Positions 7,121-14,091 of a stretch of DNA of 16,868 bases are shown here, in pieces. Both the position numbers and the translations under genes were made by a program. The DNA is from an uncultured Lachnospiraceae bacterium (GTDB lineage Bacteria; Bacillota_A; Clostridia; Lachnospirales; Lachnospiraceae): contig USDU01000029.1 in the NCBI GenBank assembly GCA_900553635.1, positions 1 through 16,868 on the forward strand, read 5' to 3'. Under the pieces are notes generated by a model that saw only the letters and a program-made list of their open reading frames with translations, was not told where the DNA came from and did no database searches. The stretch's first letter is position 1; each line of letters begins with the position of its first letter.

Positions 7121-7155
7121 AAAAAAGCCCTGAGTACTGTAAATACTCAGGGCTT
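7121..7155 (-). terminator. Intrinsic terminator of the ribU FMN riboswitch (expression platform)
   Basis: On the minus strand AAGCCCTGAGTA (7155-7144) pairs perfectly with TACTCAGGGCTT (7136-7125) around a seven-base loop and is followed by a T-run (7126-7121). It lies about 20 bases after the riboswitch aptamer and about 90 bases before ribU, the arrangement of a transcription-attenuating FMN riboswitch. Its 5' arm includes GCCCTGA, complementary to TCAGGGC in the 5' P1 strand of the aptamer, which offers a possible antiterminator pairing. Confidence 0.9.
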
Positions 7156-7174
7156 AAAAGCAAAGCTGTCGATC

Positions 7175-7320
7175 TTCTTCAGATCCTGTATTCCGCTTCC
7201 TTTTCTTCTCTCATCCAGACTCTACTGTCGGTATCGGAATCTCACCGATTCGGCCATATCTCTAAGGATACAGCTCGCGGACTTTACCGCCGGTCGGGAA
7301 TTACACCCTGCCCTGAAGAA
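7175..7320 (-). promoter_or_regulatory. FMN riboswitch (RFN element) controlling ribU
   Basis: On the minus strand the RFN core can be read directly: GCAGGGTGTAATTCCCGACC, then GGCGGTAAAGTCCGCGAGC, then GAATCGGTGAGATTCCGATA, CCGACAGTAGAGTCTGGATG and AGAGAAG. These match the conserved J and P segments of the FMN aptamer. The closing P1 stem is perfect: TTCTTCAG (7320-7313) with CTGAAGAA (7182-7175). FMN binding should favour the downstream terminator and shut off ribU when flavin is plentiful. Confidence 0.97.
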
Positions 7321-7340
7321 TTAACCATTTTCTGATGTGT

Positions 7341-7369
7341 ATTATAAGCCTGTCTGCGGAAATATGCAA
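7341..7369 (-). promoter_or_regulatory. Candidate promoter of the ribU riboswitch transcript
   Basis: On the minus strand a perfect TATAAT (7341-7346) is preceded after 17 bases by TTGCAT (7364-7369, only the TTG matching). The start would be near 7334, about 14 bases before the aptamer. The -35 box is only 20 bases from the stop codon of the upstream glycosidase. Confidence 0.65.
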
Positions 7370-7388
7370 GCTTTATTTCAGAATTCTT

Positions 7389-10300
7389 TTATGAATTCTT
7401 TTTTCTCTTTGTGCAGATAACTGCGCAGCCGCAGCCTGCTGCCAGCAGGAGCATGGCCCATACTGCAATCGGAGCGGTATCGCCGGTAGCCGCCGCATTG
7501 GTACTCTGGGTGTTGGACTTGGATGAGCTTCCGCTTCCCTTGTGGGAACCGCTGCCATTGCTGCCGCCAGTCGTACTGCCTGTGCTGCCGTTATCTGTCT
7601 TGTTGTCATTGCCCGGCTTATTGTTATCGCCTGGCTTGTTGTTATCACCCGGTTTGTTATTGTCACCCGGTTTGTTATCATCCGGATTGATGACGGTGGA
7701 ACCGGAAAGCACCTCGAAGGTCGCGGTTGCTTCGCCATATCTGGTTACCACAGTCATGGTGTGGCTGCCCTTGGACAGTGTCTTCAGGTAAGCTTCGGTT
7801 AAGGTAATCACGCCATTCTTAACGGTGTAGGAATCTGCGGAAATCTCCTCGTCATCCACATACACTCCGAGAATCGCATCGTCCTTTGCGTCTGTTTTAA
7901 AGGTCAGATCGCCCTTCTTCCACTGGCTGCCGTCGCCCTCGGTAATCGCAGGCGCGTTTACCACATCCTTTTTCTGGGTCAGGCCCACATTCATCTCCAC
8001 TGCTGCCGCAAAATTATTTCCATTCAGAGTAGATACTGCTGTCAGGCGGAAGCCGTAAGCCTTGTACTCTTTATCCAGCGCCACGCTGTTCGCTGCGCTG
8101 TCTGCGTCGAAGGTACCTTCCTTGATGGTGGTATAGGTTCCGTCCGCATTCTTGATCTCCAGGATGTAATCCTTGATGGAACCGTTGGAGCTTGCGCCGC
8201 GTCCGGTATACATGAAGTGATCGAAGGTCTCTTCCTTACCGAAATCCACTGCAATCCAGTGCTTGTCGCTGCAGGTATCTCCGCCCACATAGTTGGTATG
8301 CCACCAGGAGCCTGTGCTGCCGTCGATGGCTGCCATTGCGCTGGCGTCACCGGACATGCCCGGCATCTCGGAGCATGCGCGTGCGGTCCAGCCCTCGCGG
8401 CTGCTTTCCTCTACAACCGGAGGCTTGGGAGCGATGGCGGAGGTCTCGTCATAGGCTAATGCGCGGTTCAGCACCTGTACAGCTGCCAGATCGCCGGTGT
8501 AGCCTGCGCCGCCGATGGTGATAGCGCCGCCCTTTAAGTTCTCATTGATTACATTTGCGTCGTATGCGGAAGCTGCCAGCGCGCCGTCGATGTAAAGCTT
8601 CAGCATGCCGTTGGCCTCGCGTACTGCTGTGATGGAGTGTGCTTCTCCGTCGTTTACCTGACCCCTGGTCGTGGTCGTCGCCTTGGTGGGCTGATACTCA
8701 TCGGTACCGAAGGTTCCGGTCGCCTTGGAGTCTACGGTGGTTACCTTTTCCTCTGAGGTCAGAGTCAGGGATCCTGCCTTGAATTCCACAAAGCCGTCCT
8801 TATTGATGGAAAGCTTCACATCGTCGCCTGCAGTTACCAGGGTGGTTCCTGCCGCTGTGGTCTTAACGCCGGTCACAATACTGAAATCTGTGGTTCCGGT
8901 CAGCTGATTGTCTGTCTTTACCTCATAACTATCCGTTACGCCGCCAAGCCATGTGGTCTCCGTCTCCGCGTCGTAGGACGCCTTGATGCTGTTTTTGCCC
9001 TTTACGTCGGTGCGGGCTGCCGCCTCGGCGATGACGCCGTCCTTGTAGCAGGCTACTGTCACGTCAGCGCTTGTGGTATTGCCATTTACATCGCTTACCT
9101 TCTGTACGCCTACCTTTACCTCGCCCTCCGGCAGCTTGTCGGTGGTGAGTACGACGGTGCGGTAATCCTCTTTTACTTCTGCTTTCGCCTCTTTGCCATT
9201 TACAGTGAAGGTACCGCCCTGGATGCGCTCGTCAAACTTCAGGGTCAGCTCCTGATCGCCGGTGGACTTGGCAGATACAAGCTTCGGAGCCTCTGCGTCC
9301 CTGCTGCCATACTGCTGAATCACAGTCTCATGGGGCTTCAGCGTTACGGTGATGGTATCTCCATAGGAAACAGCCTTCAGCTCGCCTGCCTCATAGGGAT
9401 GTACCCGAACACCCTTCGCGTTATTCAGTGCCGGATCTGCGCCGATGGTATCATTTACCTGCAGAGAGTAGGTCTGCTCGGAATCCAGCGGGTTTGTGAA
9501 GGAAATGATTCCCTCTGTGCCATTCCAGCTGGAATAGCCGTATACGCCGTTCTTCGGCTGATTTCCGAAGAGCTTCGCGTTCTTCAGAATCTCATGGTTC
9601 TCTTCTGCCCATGCAATGGCGTCTGTGGTTACCTTCCACTTGGCGTCATCCATGATGGACGGGGAGTAATAAAGCTCCCAGAAAGCGGTACCGCGCACGG
9701 CGTTCGCGAACAGGAACTCACGGAAGACTTCTGTGGTCGCCTGGCTATTATCGGATACGCCGTAAATCGGGTCGTGGTTGTAGATATTCTTCAGCGGGAA
9801 CTGAATCTGGTTCTGCTTGTACAGCTGATAGTATACCTGGTCACGGTAGTAAATCTTCTGCTGATGACGCTCGCCGGTTCCCAGCTGTCCGGTATCGCCG
9901 GAATCCTGTACCCAGATGGTGTTGACCCACTGCAGCAGCCATGGACTTAAGTTTACATAACAGGTCGCGTTGATGAACAGGCCCTTGCCCTCTTTTGCTC
10001 TGGCCTCTCTGGCCGCGTCGAAGAGGTCGGTCCATTTCTCCCAGAGGTCTGTGGTGTAATACATGTTCTGGGTTCCGCCGGTCATATGATCGTGGCTGGC
10101 ATTGGTACAGGGTCTTAAAGCAAAGCCGTCCCATTTCCAGTAATCGATGTTGAAACGGTTCTCATAATCGATGAACAGGCTCTGCAGGTTCTTCACATAC
10201 TTGTCGGAGCCTACGCAGATATTTTTCCAGTAATCGTTCTGTACATATCCGGTTCCCTTGGACTCCAGATACTGCGCAAAGGTTCCGAAATAATTGTATC

Positions 10301-12617
10301 CGCCCTGGGGTCCGAGCCACAGTCCGAAGGTGGACTGGAATTTATCGGACAGGGCACTGGAGGTATACAGCTCGTTGGGGAACTTGGCGTTAAACTCCCA
10401 GAACCCGGTTACGTTCGGAGTGGTTCCCTGGGAGGATCCCGGCGTCGCGGTATAGGTACCGTCGTAGTAATTGTTCCAGCCGTCATCTACTACATAGGAA
10501 TCCAGAGGCTCTACGCCGTTCTGGGTCAGACCCTTCTCCGCTCCGTAGAAGGAAGCTGCGATACTCTCGTCGGTAATATTCATCATATTGTCATACCAGG
10601 AGTTATACTGCTTCCGGAATTCGGTCGGTGTAGCAATATCTTCAATATAGCTGAAGAAATCGGTCTGTACCACAGCGGTGTCCGTTCCTCTGGCCGCGCC
10701 GACAACATTCCACCAGGTGCGGAAGGTTCCGTCTGCCTGTAACTGGTTGTCCTGATCCAGACGGGTGAAGGTCTTGCCGGAGTAGTAACGGATCTCTGTG
10801 GTATTGTCAGAAATCCGGGTGTCTGCCGCCGGGAACTCAGAGCCCATAAACAGACCATTTGCGTAAATCGGCTGTCCCAGCATCAGCTCGTGGCCGCCAA
10901 TCCACATGGAGGAAATCTTGGACTCGTCCGGATGGGACCACACGCCCTTCGCGTCGCCCGGAAGTACAAAGCGATCCATGTCGATGTAATCAATCTGCGC
11001 TTTATCCTTGTCGGATACGCCGATTTCCAGGTAGGTGTTCATGTAATGCTCATCATTCATCAGCACGGCTACCTGATCGATGTCGTAGTCTACGCCGTTC
11101 ACCGTATAGGGCGCATAGTGGATGGTCAGCTTCTTACCGCCGTCGATATCCGCCTGCTCTGCGGACTCAAATACCAGTTCACCGGCTTTGATGGTCTTGG
11201 AGGCGGGAGGCGTAATGTCCGGAGACTCCTCGTCGGTATTCCAGTTGGGACCTACGTACTGATCTGCGTAGAGATTCAGCTCTGCGCTGGTGAACTCATC
11301 GCTGCTGCCCATGGAGCAGGACTCCTGAACCAGACGCACATACTGTGTGGTATAGGTCTTCTTAAAGTTCGCGTAAACCCGGTCGCCCACATTGTAGAGG
11401 CCGTTCTCCTCATGCAGATTGTAGGCCTCTTTCGTAAATTCTCCGGCTCCCGCGAAGGTGTAATTGGTTCCATCCTCGCTGACATACAGCTTGAATTTGC
11501 CCATGGTTCCGTTGAGACCGTAATTAGCGTCGCTGTAGCCCGGACGCTTGTCGATGGACAGGGAGGATACCGTCTGCACGCTTCCCAGGTCGATGTCCAC
11601 TGTAAACGGACTTCCGGCCTTGGTGTATTCATCCGGATTGGTATTCAGATCGCCGTCAATCAGTCTTGCTGTATGAGCGTCGTCAAATACCTGTCCGCCG
11701 TTATTGGTGATGGTTACCTTCCAGGTGCTTCTGTCCAAAGCTTCCGTCGGCTCCACGATTTTCTGTGTCTTCTCAAAGGTTCCGGTGTAGAAGCCAATCT
11801 CGGCGCTGGTGAACTCCTCGGCGCTTCCGATCGCTGCGCTTGTCTGTACTACACGGACATACTGCGCGTCTACCGCATGGTCAAAATTGGCATATACCAG
11901 ATCGCCTACGTTGTAGAGGTCGCCTTCCTGATGCAGGTTGTAATCCGCCTCGGTAAATTCGCCTTCGGCTACCTTCTCATAATTCTCGCCGTCGTTGCTT
12001 GCGTAGATCTTGTATCCGCCCATGGTTCCATTGGTTCCGTAATTGGAATCGCCAAAGCCCGGGCGCTTGTTTACGGACATGGACGCGATCGTCTTCCTCT
12101 CGCCCAGATCGATGTCCAGGGTGAACGGATGTCCGCTGATGGTGTACTCGTTCGGATAGCTGTTCAGATCATTGTCAAATAAGGTCTTTACTGCGCTCTC
12201 CGGGAATTCTGTACCGGCGCTGTTGATCAGCTTCGCGCTCCATCTTTCTTTGGAGATGGCGTCCGGTGTGTTGAGCTCCCACTGGGGATCATTGGTGATT
12301 TTATCCGTATCTTCACCGGGAGTATCCGGCGTCTCGGACTCGGACTCGCCCAGTGTATTGATCACGAAATCTTCTGAGCCGTCCTGGGGAACCAGATTGG
12401 TTCCAATCCGCTTGTTTACGATCTGCGTCGTTTCGATGTGGCCGTCTGCAATGCTGTATTCTCTGGAAATATAGTCATTGCCGATGGATACCATATCATT
12501 TTCAATGGATACGGCTGTCCGGGATCCCGCTGCCTGTGCGTCCAGCTTTACGGATCCTGCCGCGGTGCACAGCACCAGCGTCCAGGCCAATGCGGCCTTT
12601 CCATGTCGTTTTTTCAT
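7389..12617 (-). CDS. Cell-wall-anchored multidomain glycosidase, clan GH-D (GH36/GH27-like) catalytic domain
   Basis: Secreted surface enzyme of 1742 residues, probably releasing terminal alpha-Gal or alpha-GalNAc; substrate is inferred. Order: signal peptide (1-29, cut after AQA); start of a beta-sandwich (34-88); two similar discoidin/CBM32-like domains (123-279, 295-452); the sandwich resumes (473-666); catalytic barrel (667-1007) with VVDDGWN (Asp711/712), YWKWDGF (Asp830, likely nucleophile) and IWVQDSGD (Asp905, likely acid/base); beta domain (to 1102); Ig-like domain (1105-1188); LamG-like domain (1200-1392); a third, different discoidin (1405-1545); Ig/X2-like domain (1551-1637); PGDNNK-repeat and Gly/Ser linker; sorting signal AAATGD (1708-1713), membrane segment and KRKK tail. 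ATG 12617 is chosen because it opens the signal peptide and follows GAGGGAAGGAAG; ATG 12632 would add five residues. The exact GH family and substrate are not certain; GH31 or GH101 fit less well. Confidence 0.88.
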   Translation of the reverse strand: MKKRHGKAALAWTLVLCTAAGSVKLDAQAAGSRTAVSIENDMVSIGNDYISREYSIADGHIETTQIVNKRIGTNLVPQDGSEDFVINTLGESESETPDTPGEDTDKITNDPQWELNTPDAISKERWSAKLINSAGTEFPESAVKTLFDNDLNSYPNEYTISGHPFTLDIDLGERKTIASMSVNKRPGFGDSNYGTNGTMGGYKIYASNDGENYEKVAEGEFTEADYNLHQEGDLYNVGDLVYANFDHAVDAQYVRVVQTSAAIGSAEEFTSAEIGFYTGTFEKTQKIVEPTEALDRSTWKVTITNNGGQVFDDAHTARLIDGDLNTNPDEYTKAGSPFTVDIDLGSVQTVSSLSIDKRPGYSDANYGLNGTMGKFKLYVSEDGTNYTFAGAGEFTKEAYNLHEENGLYNVGDRVYANFKKTYTTQYVRLVQESCSMGSSDEFTSAELNLYADQYVGPNWNTDEESPDITPPASKTIKAGELVFESAEQADIDGGKKLTIHYAPYTVNGVDYDIDQVAVLMNDEHYMNTYLEIGVSDKDKAQIDYIDMDRFVLPGDAKGVWSHPDESKISSMWIGGHELMLGQPIYANGLFMGSEFPAADTRISDNTTEIRYYSGKTFTRLDQDNQLQADGTFRTWWNVVGAARGTDTAVVQTDFFSYIEDIATPTEFRKQYNSWYDNMMNITDESIAASFYGAEKGLTQNGVEPLDSYVVDDGWNNYYDGTYTATPGSSQGTTPNVTGFWEFNAKFPNELYTSSALSDKFQSTFGLWLGPQGGYNYFGTFAQYLESKGTGYVQNDYWKNICVGSDKYVKNLQSLFIDYENRFNIDYWKWDGFALRPCTNASHDHMTGGTQNMYYTTDLWEKWTDLFDAAREARAKEGKGLFINATCYVNLSPWLLQWVNTIWVQDSGDTGQLGTGERHQQKIYYRDQVYYQLYKQNQIQFPLKNIYNHDPIYGVSDNSQATTEVFREFLFANAVRGTAFWELYYSPSIMDDAKWKVTTDAIAWAEENHEILKNAKLFGNQPKNGVYGYSSWNGTEGIISFTNPLDSEQTYSLQVNDTIGADPALNNAKGVRVHPYEAGELKAVSYGDTITVTLKPHETVIQQYGSRDAEAPKLVSAKSTGDQELTLKFDERIQGGTFTVNGKEAKAEVKEDYRTVVLTTDKLPEGEVKVGVQKVSDVNGNTTSADVTVACYKDGVIAEAAARTDVKGKNSIKASYDAETETTWLGGVTDSYEVKTDNQLTGTTDFSIVTGVKTTAAGTTLVTAGDDVKLSINKDGFVEFKAGSLTLTSEEKVTTVDSKATGTFGTDEYQPTKATTTTRGQVNDGEAHSITAVREANGMLKLYIDGALAASAYDANVINENLKGGAITIGGAGYTGDLAAVQVLNRALAYDETSAIAPKPPVVEESSREGWTARACSEMPGMSGDASAMAAIDGSTGSWWHTNYVGGDTCSDKHWIAVDFGKEETFDHFMYTGRGASSNGSIKDYILEIKNADGTYTTIKEGTFDADSAANSVALDKEYKAYGFRLTAVSTLNGNNFAAAVEMNVGLTQKKDVVNAPAITEGDGSQWKKGDLTFKTDAKDDAILGVYVDDEEISADSYTVKNGVITLTEAYLKTLSKGSHTMTVVTRYGEATATFEVLSGSTVINPDDNKPGDNNKPGDNNKPGDNNKPGNDNKTDNGSTGSTTGGSNGSGSHKGSGSSSKSNTQSTNAAATGDTAPIAVWAMLLLAAGCGCAVICTKRKKNS
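7612..7683 (-). repeat. Four tandem 18-bp units encoding the PGDNNK linker
   Basis: Four consecutive 18-base units (7612, 7630, 7648, 7666) encode DNNKPG-type hexapeptides in the wall-spanning linker of the glycosidase. They differ mainly at third positions, and the last unit is more diverged. Such in-frame units can change number by slippage, altering how far the enzyme stands off the wall. Confidence 0.85.
11262..12251 (-). repeat. Tandem duplication of a discoidin (F5/8 type C, CBM32-like) domain within the glycosidase
   Basis: Two copies, encoded by about 12251-11781 and 11735-11262, share a pattern of DGDLN-type opening, PFT-x-DIDLG, SLSI-x-KRPG, NYG-x-NGTMG, EFT-x-x-x-YNLH, LYNVGD-x-VYANF, QYVR-x-VQ and EFTSAE. 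By eye roughly half of the residues are the same. They are inserted inside the N-terminal beta-sandwich rather than appended to an end. The third discoidin near the C-terminus belongs to a different subgroup. Confidence 0.85.
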
Positions 12618-12749
12618 GCTTCCTTCCCTCATTTTCCCATTTGTCTGCGTTCGTACCCGGCCTCTGAAGCATACCGTCGGTCCGGCCAGCTGCGCACTCT
12701 CGCCATTCCGCCCACATATTCTTCAGAAAACCTTTCTGCGCTACCTCAA

Positions 12750-12778
12750 ATAGTACACTAATATCCTTATATTTTCAA
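12750..12778 (-). promoter_or_regulatory. Candidate promoter of the glycosidase gene
   Basis: On the minus strand TTGAAA (12773-12778, five of six) is followed after 17 bases by TACTAT (12750-12755, four of six). This gives a leader of roughly 125 bases before the ATG at 12617, in which no clear terminator or riboswitch is seen. The inverted repeats at 12784-12820 lie directly upstream. Confidence 0.45.
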
Positions 12779-12783
12779 TCTGT

Positions 12784-12820
12784 TTGTCGAAATTGACAAC
12801 ATGTTCGTTGAAAAGTTCAA
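12784..12820. promoter_or_regulatory. Two inverted repeats in the divergent intergenic region
   Basis: TTGTC-GAAATT-GACAA (12784-12799) and TTGAA-AAG-TTCAA (12808-12820) sit side by side between the divergent glycosidase and membrane-protein genes. They lie just upstream of the candidate glycosidase promoter, and the first includes a perfect TTGACA on the plus strand (12793-12798). Their placement suits operators for a regulator of the glycosidase, but no regulator gene is adjacent apart from the VanR-like protein further right. Confidence 0.35.
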
Positions 12821-12866
12821 TTACATTTTACGTATTTTCCCATTCTGTGTGGTGCATACTGTTTCT

Positions 12867-13262
12867 ATGATGAGAAAACGATTTATTTTATGCGGCCTGG
12901 TGGGCTGGTGCCTGGAAATTTTCTGGACGGGACTGAAATCACTTCAGCGGCGGCAGCTGAAACTGATGGGGCATTCCTCCATCTGGATGTTTCCCATTTA
13001 CGGGATGGCCTTTCTGTTCGCGCCCATTTCGCGGCTGCTCCGGAAAAAGAGCGTCTGGGTGCGGGGCAGCGTCTATGCGGGTGGGATTTTTCTGACAGAG
13101 TACCTGAGCGGCATGTTTCTGAAAAAACGGGGCATCTGCCCCTGGGATTACAGTCATGCCCGGCTCAATGTAAACGGGGTCATAAGGCTGGACTACGCGC
13201 CGGTCTGGTTTCTGACCGGACTCCTCTACGAGAAGCTGTTAAATAAATTTATGGCTTCTTAA
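12867..13262 (+). CDS. Small integral membrane protein, putative ABC-transporter type IV (CmpB-like, PF06541-type)
   Basis: About 131 residues with at least three hydrophobic spans. The pattern fits the CmpB-like family of conserved Clostridia membrane proteins: GLVGWCLEIFWTGL at the start, GHSSIWMFPIYGMAFLFAP, then a span ending EYLSGMFLKKRGICPWDYS, a short NVNGVIRLDYAPVWF segment and a final helix. The biochemical role of this family is not established. An in-frame ATG at 12801 would add 22 residues but has no binding site; ATG 12867 or 12870 begins just before the first basic residues and is preferred, though its upstream GTGGTG is also weak. The gene diverges from the glycosidase and is followed by the vanR-like gene on the same strand, 127 bases later with its own promoter. 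Confidence 0.65.
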   Translation: MMRKRFILCGLVGWCLEIFWTGLKSLQRRQLKLMGHSSIWMFPIYGMAFLFAPISRLLRKKSVWVRGSVYAGGIFLTEYLSGMFLKKRGICPWDYSHARLNVNGVIRLDYAPVWFLTGLLYEKLLNKFMAS

Positions 13263-13302
13263 GATTTTTTCACAAAAGTTTAAATCCTTTTCCGTGGTTT
13301 TC

Positions 13303-13311
13303 TGGTATACT
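13303..13311 (+). promoter_or_regulatory. Candidate extended -10 promoter of the two-component pair
   Basis: TGG followed by TATACT (13306-13311) forms an extended -10 element. No good -35 box is present at 16-18 bases, which is common for extended -10 promoters and for promoters that need an activator. The start would be near 13318, about 70 bases before the response regulator ATG. Confidence 0.5.
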
Positions 13312-13389
13312 GGAGGTGAAAACAGTCTGCCCTTGCGGCATTTACCGGAATATACTATTTATTTTTCTAAAGGAATGGGGTTTTTTACT

Positions 13390-14091
13390 ATGGCTGAAGC
13401 CAAAATTGTAGTCGTAGACGACGAGAAGGAAATTGCGGATTTGATCACCTTGTATCTGACCAATGAAGCTTACGAAGTGCATACTTTTTATAACGGAACC
13501 GACGCTCTGGCGTATATGGAGGCCGAGACGCCGGATCTGGCAGTGCTGGACGTGATGCTGCCGGATATGAGCGGTTTTACCATCTGCCAGAAAATACGGG
13601 AGAAACAGAATTTTCCCATCATCATGCTGACCGCCAAGGATGAAGAGGTGGACAAAATCACCGGCCTGACCCTGGGCGCCGACGATTATATGACCAAGCC
13701 CTTCCGGCCCCTGGAGCTGATTGCAAGGGTTAAAGCCCAGCTGCGCCGTTTTACCAAGTATAATAATTCGCCCGCCCAGGAAGAGGATCCGGATTCCATT
13801 ACCATCTCCGGACTGACCATCAATAAACGGGATCACACCTGCACCCTGAACGAGCAGCCGCTGGCGCTGACACCCACAGAGTTTTCTATTCTCTGGAGTC
13901 TCTGCAAAAACCGGGGGCAGGTGGTCAGCTCTGACCGTCTCTTCTACGACGTCTGGGGTGAGAAATATTACAGCAGCAATAATAACACGATTATGGTACA
14001 CATCCGGCATCTGCGGGAAAAGATGAACGATTCCAGCGAGAAACCCAAGTATATCAAGACCGTGTGGGGAGTGGGGTACAAAATTGAATAA
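13390..14091 (+). CDS. OmpR/PhoB-family response regulator, VanR-like
   Basis: DNA-binding response regulator of 233 residues. The receiver domain (about 4-118) has the acidic pair Asp10/Asp11, phospho-acceptor Asp54 in AVLDVMLPDMSG, Thr81 in MLTAKDE and Lys103 in DDYMTKPFRP. The C-terminal winged helix (about 135-233) shows LTPTEFSILWSLCKNRGQVVS, then RLFYDVWGEKYYSSNNNTIMVHIRHLREKM and KTVWGVGYK, the typical DNA-recognition part. Closest by eye to the VanR group. The ATG at 13390 opens the receiver domain directly; an upstream ATG at 13375 is too close to AAAGG. AAAGGA sits about 15 bases before the chosen start, so the binding site is not ideal. Its kinase partner overlaps the 3' end. No vanHAX, vanY or vanZ gene is present nearby, so a resistance role is not supported. 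Confidence 0.92.
   Translation: MAEAKIVVVDDEKEIADLITLYLTNEAYEVHTFYNGTDALAYMEAETPDLAVLDVMLPDMSGFTICQKIREKQNFPIIMLTAKDEEVDKITGLTLGADDYMTKPFRPLELIARVKAQLRRFTKYNNSPAQEEDPDSITISGLTINKRDHTCTLNEQPLALTPTEFSILWSLCKNRGQVVSSDRLFYDVWGEKYYSSNNNTIMVHIRHLREKMNDSSEKPKYIKTVWGVGYKIE

Noticed and set aside
7380..7399. Inverted repeat AGAATTC/GAATTCT as glycosidase terminator
   Set aside because: The stem is short and AT-rich and on the minus strand it has no T-run; on the plus strand there is a T-run but no plus-strand gene to end.
7612..7683. CRISPR-like repeats
   Set aside because: The 18-base units are directly joined without spacers and are in frame in the glycosidase linker.
10890..12182. Long plus-strand open frame of 430 codons
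   Set aside because: It lies fully antisense to the glycosidase's discoidin-coding region, has no recognisable domain and its internal repetition only mirrors the tandem domains on the other strand.
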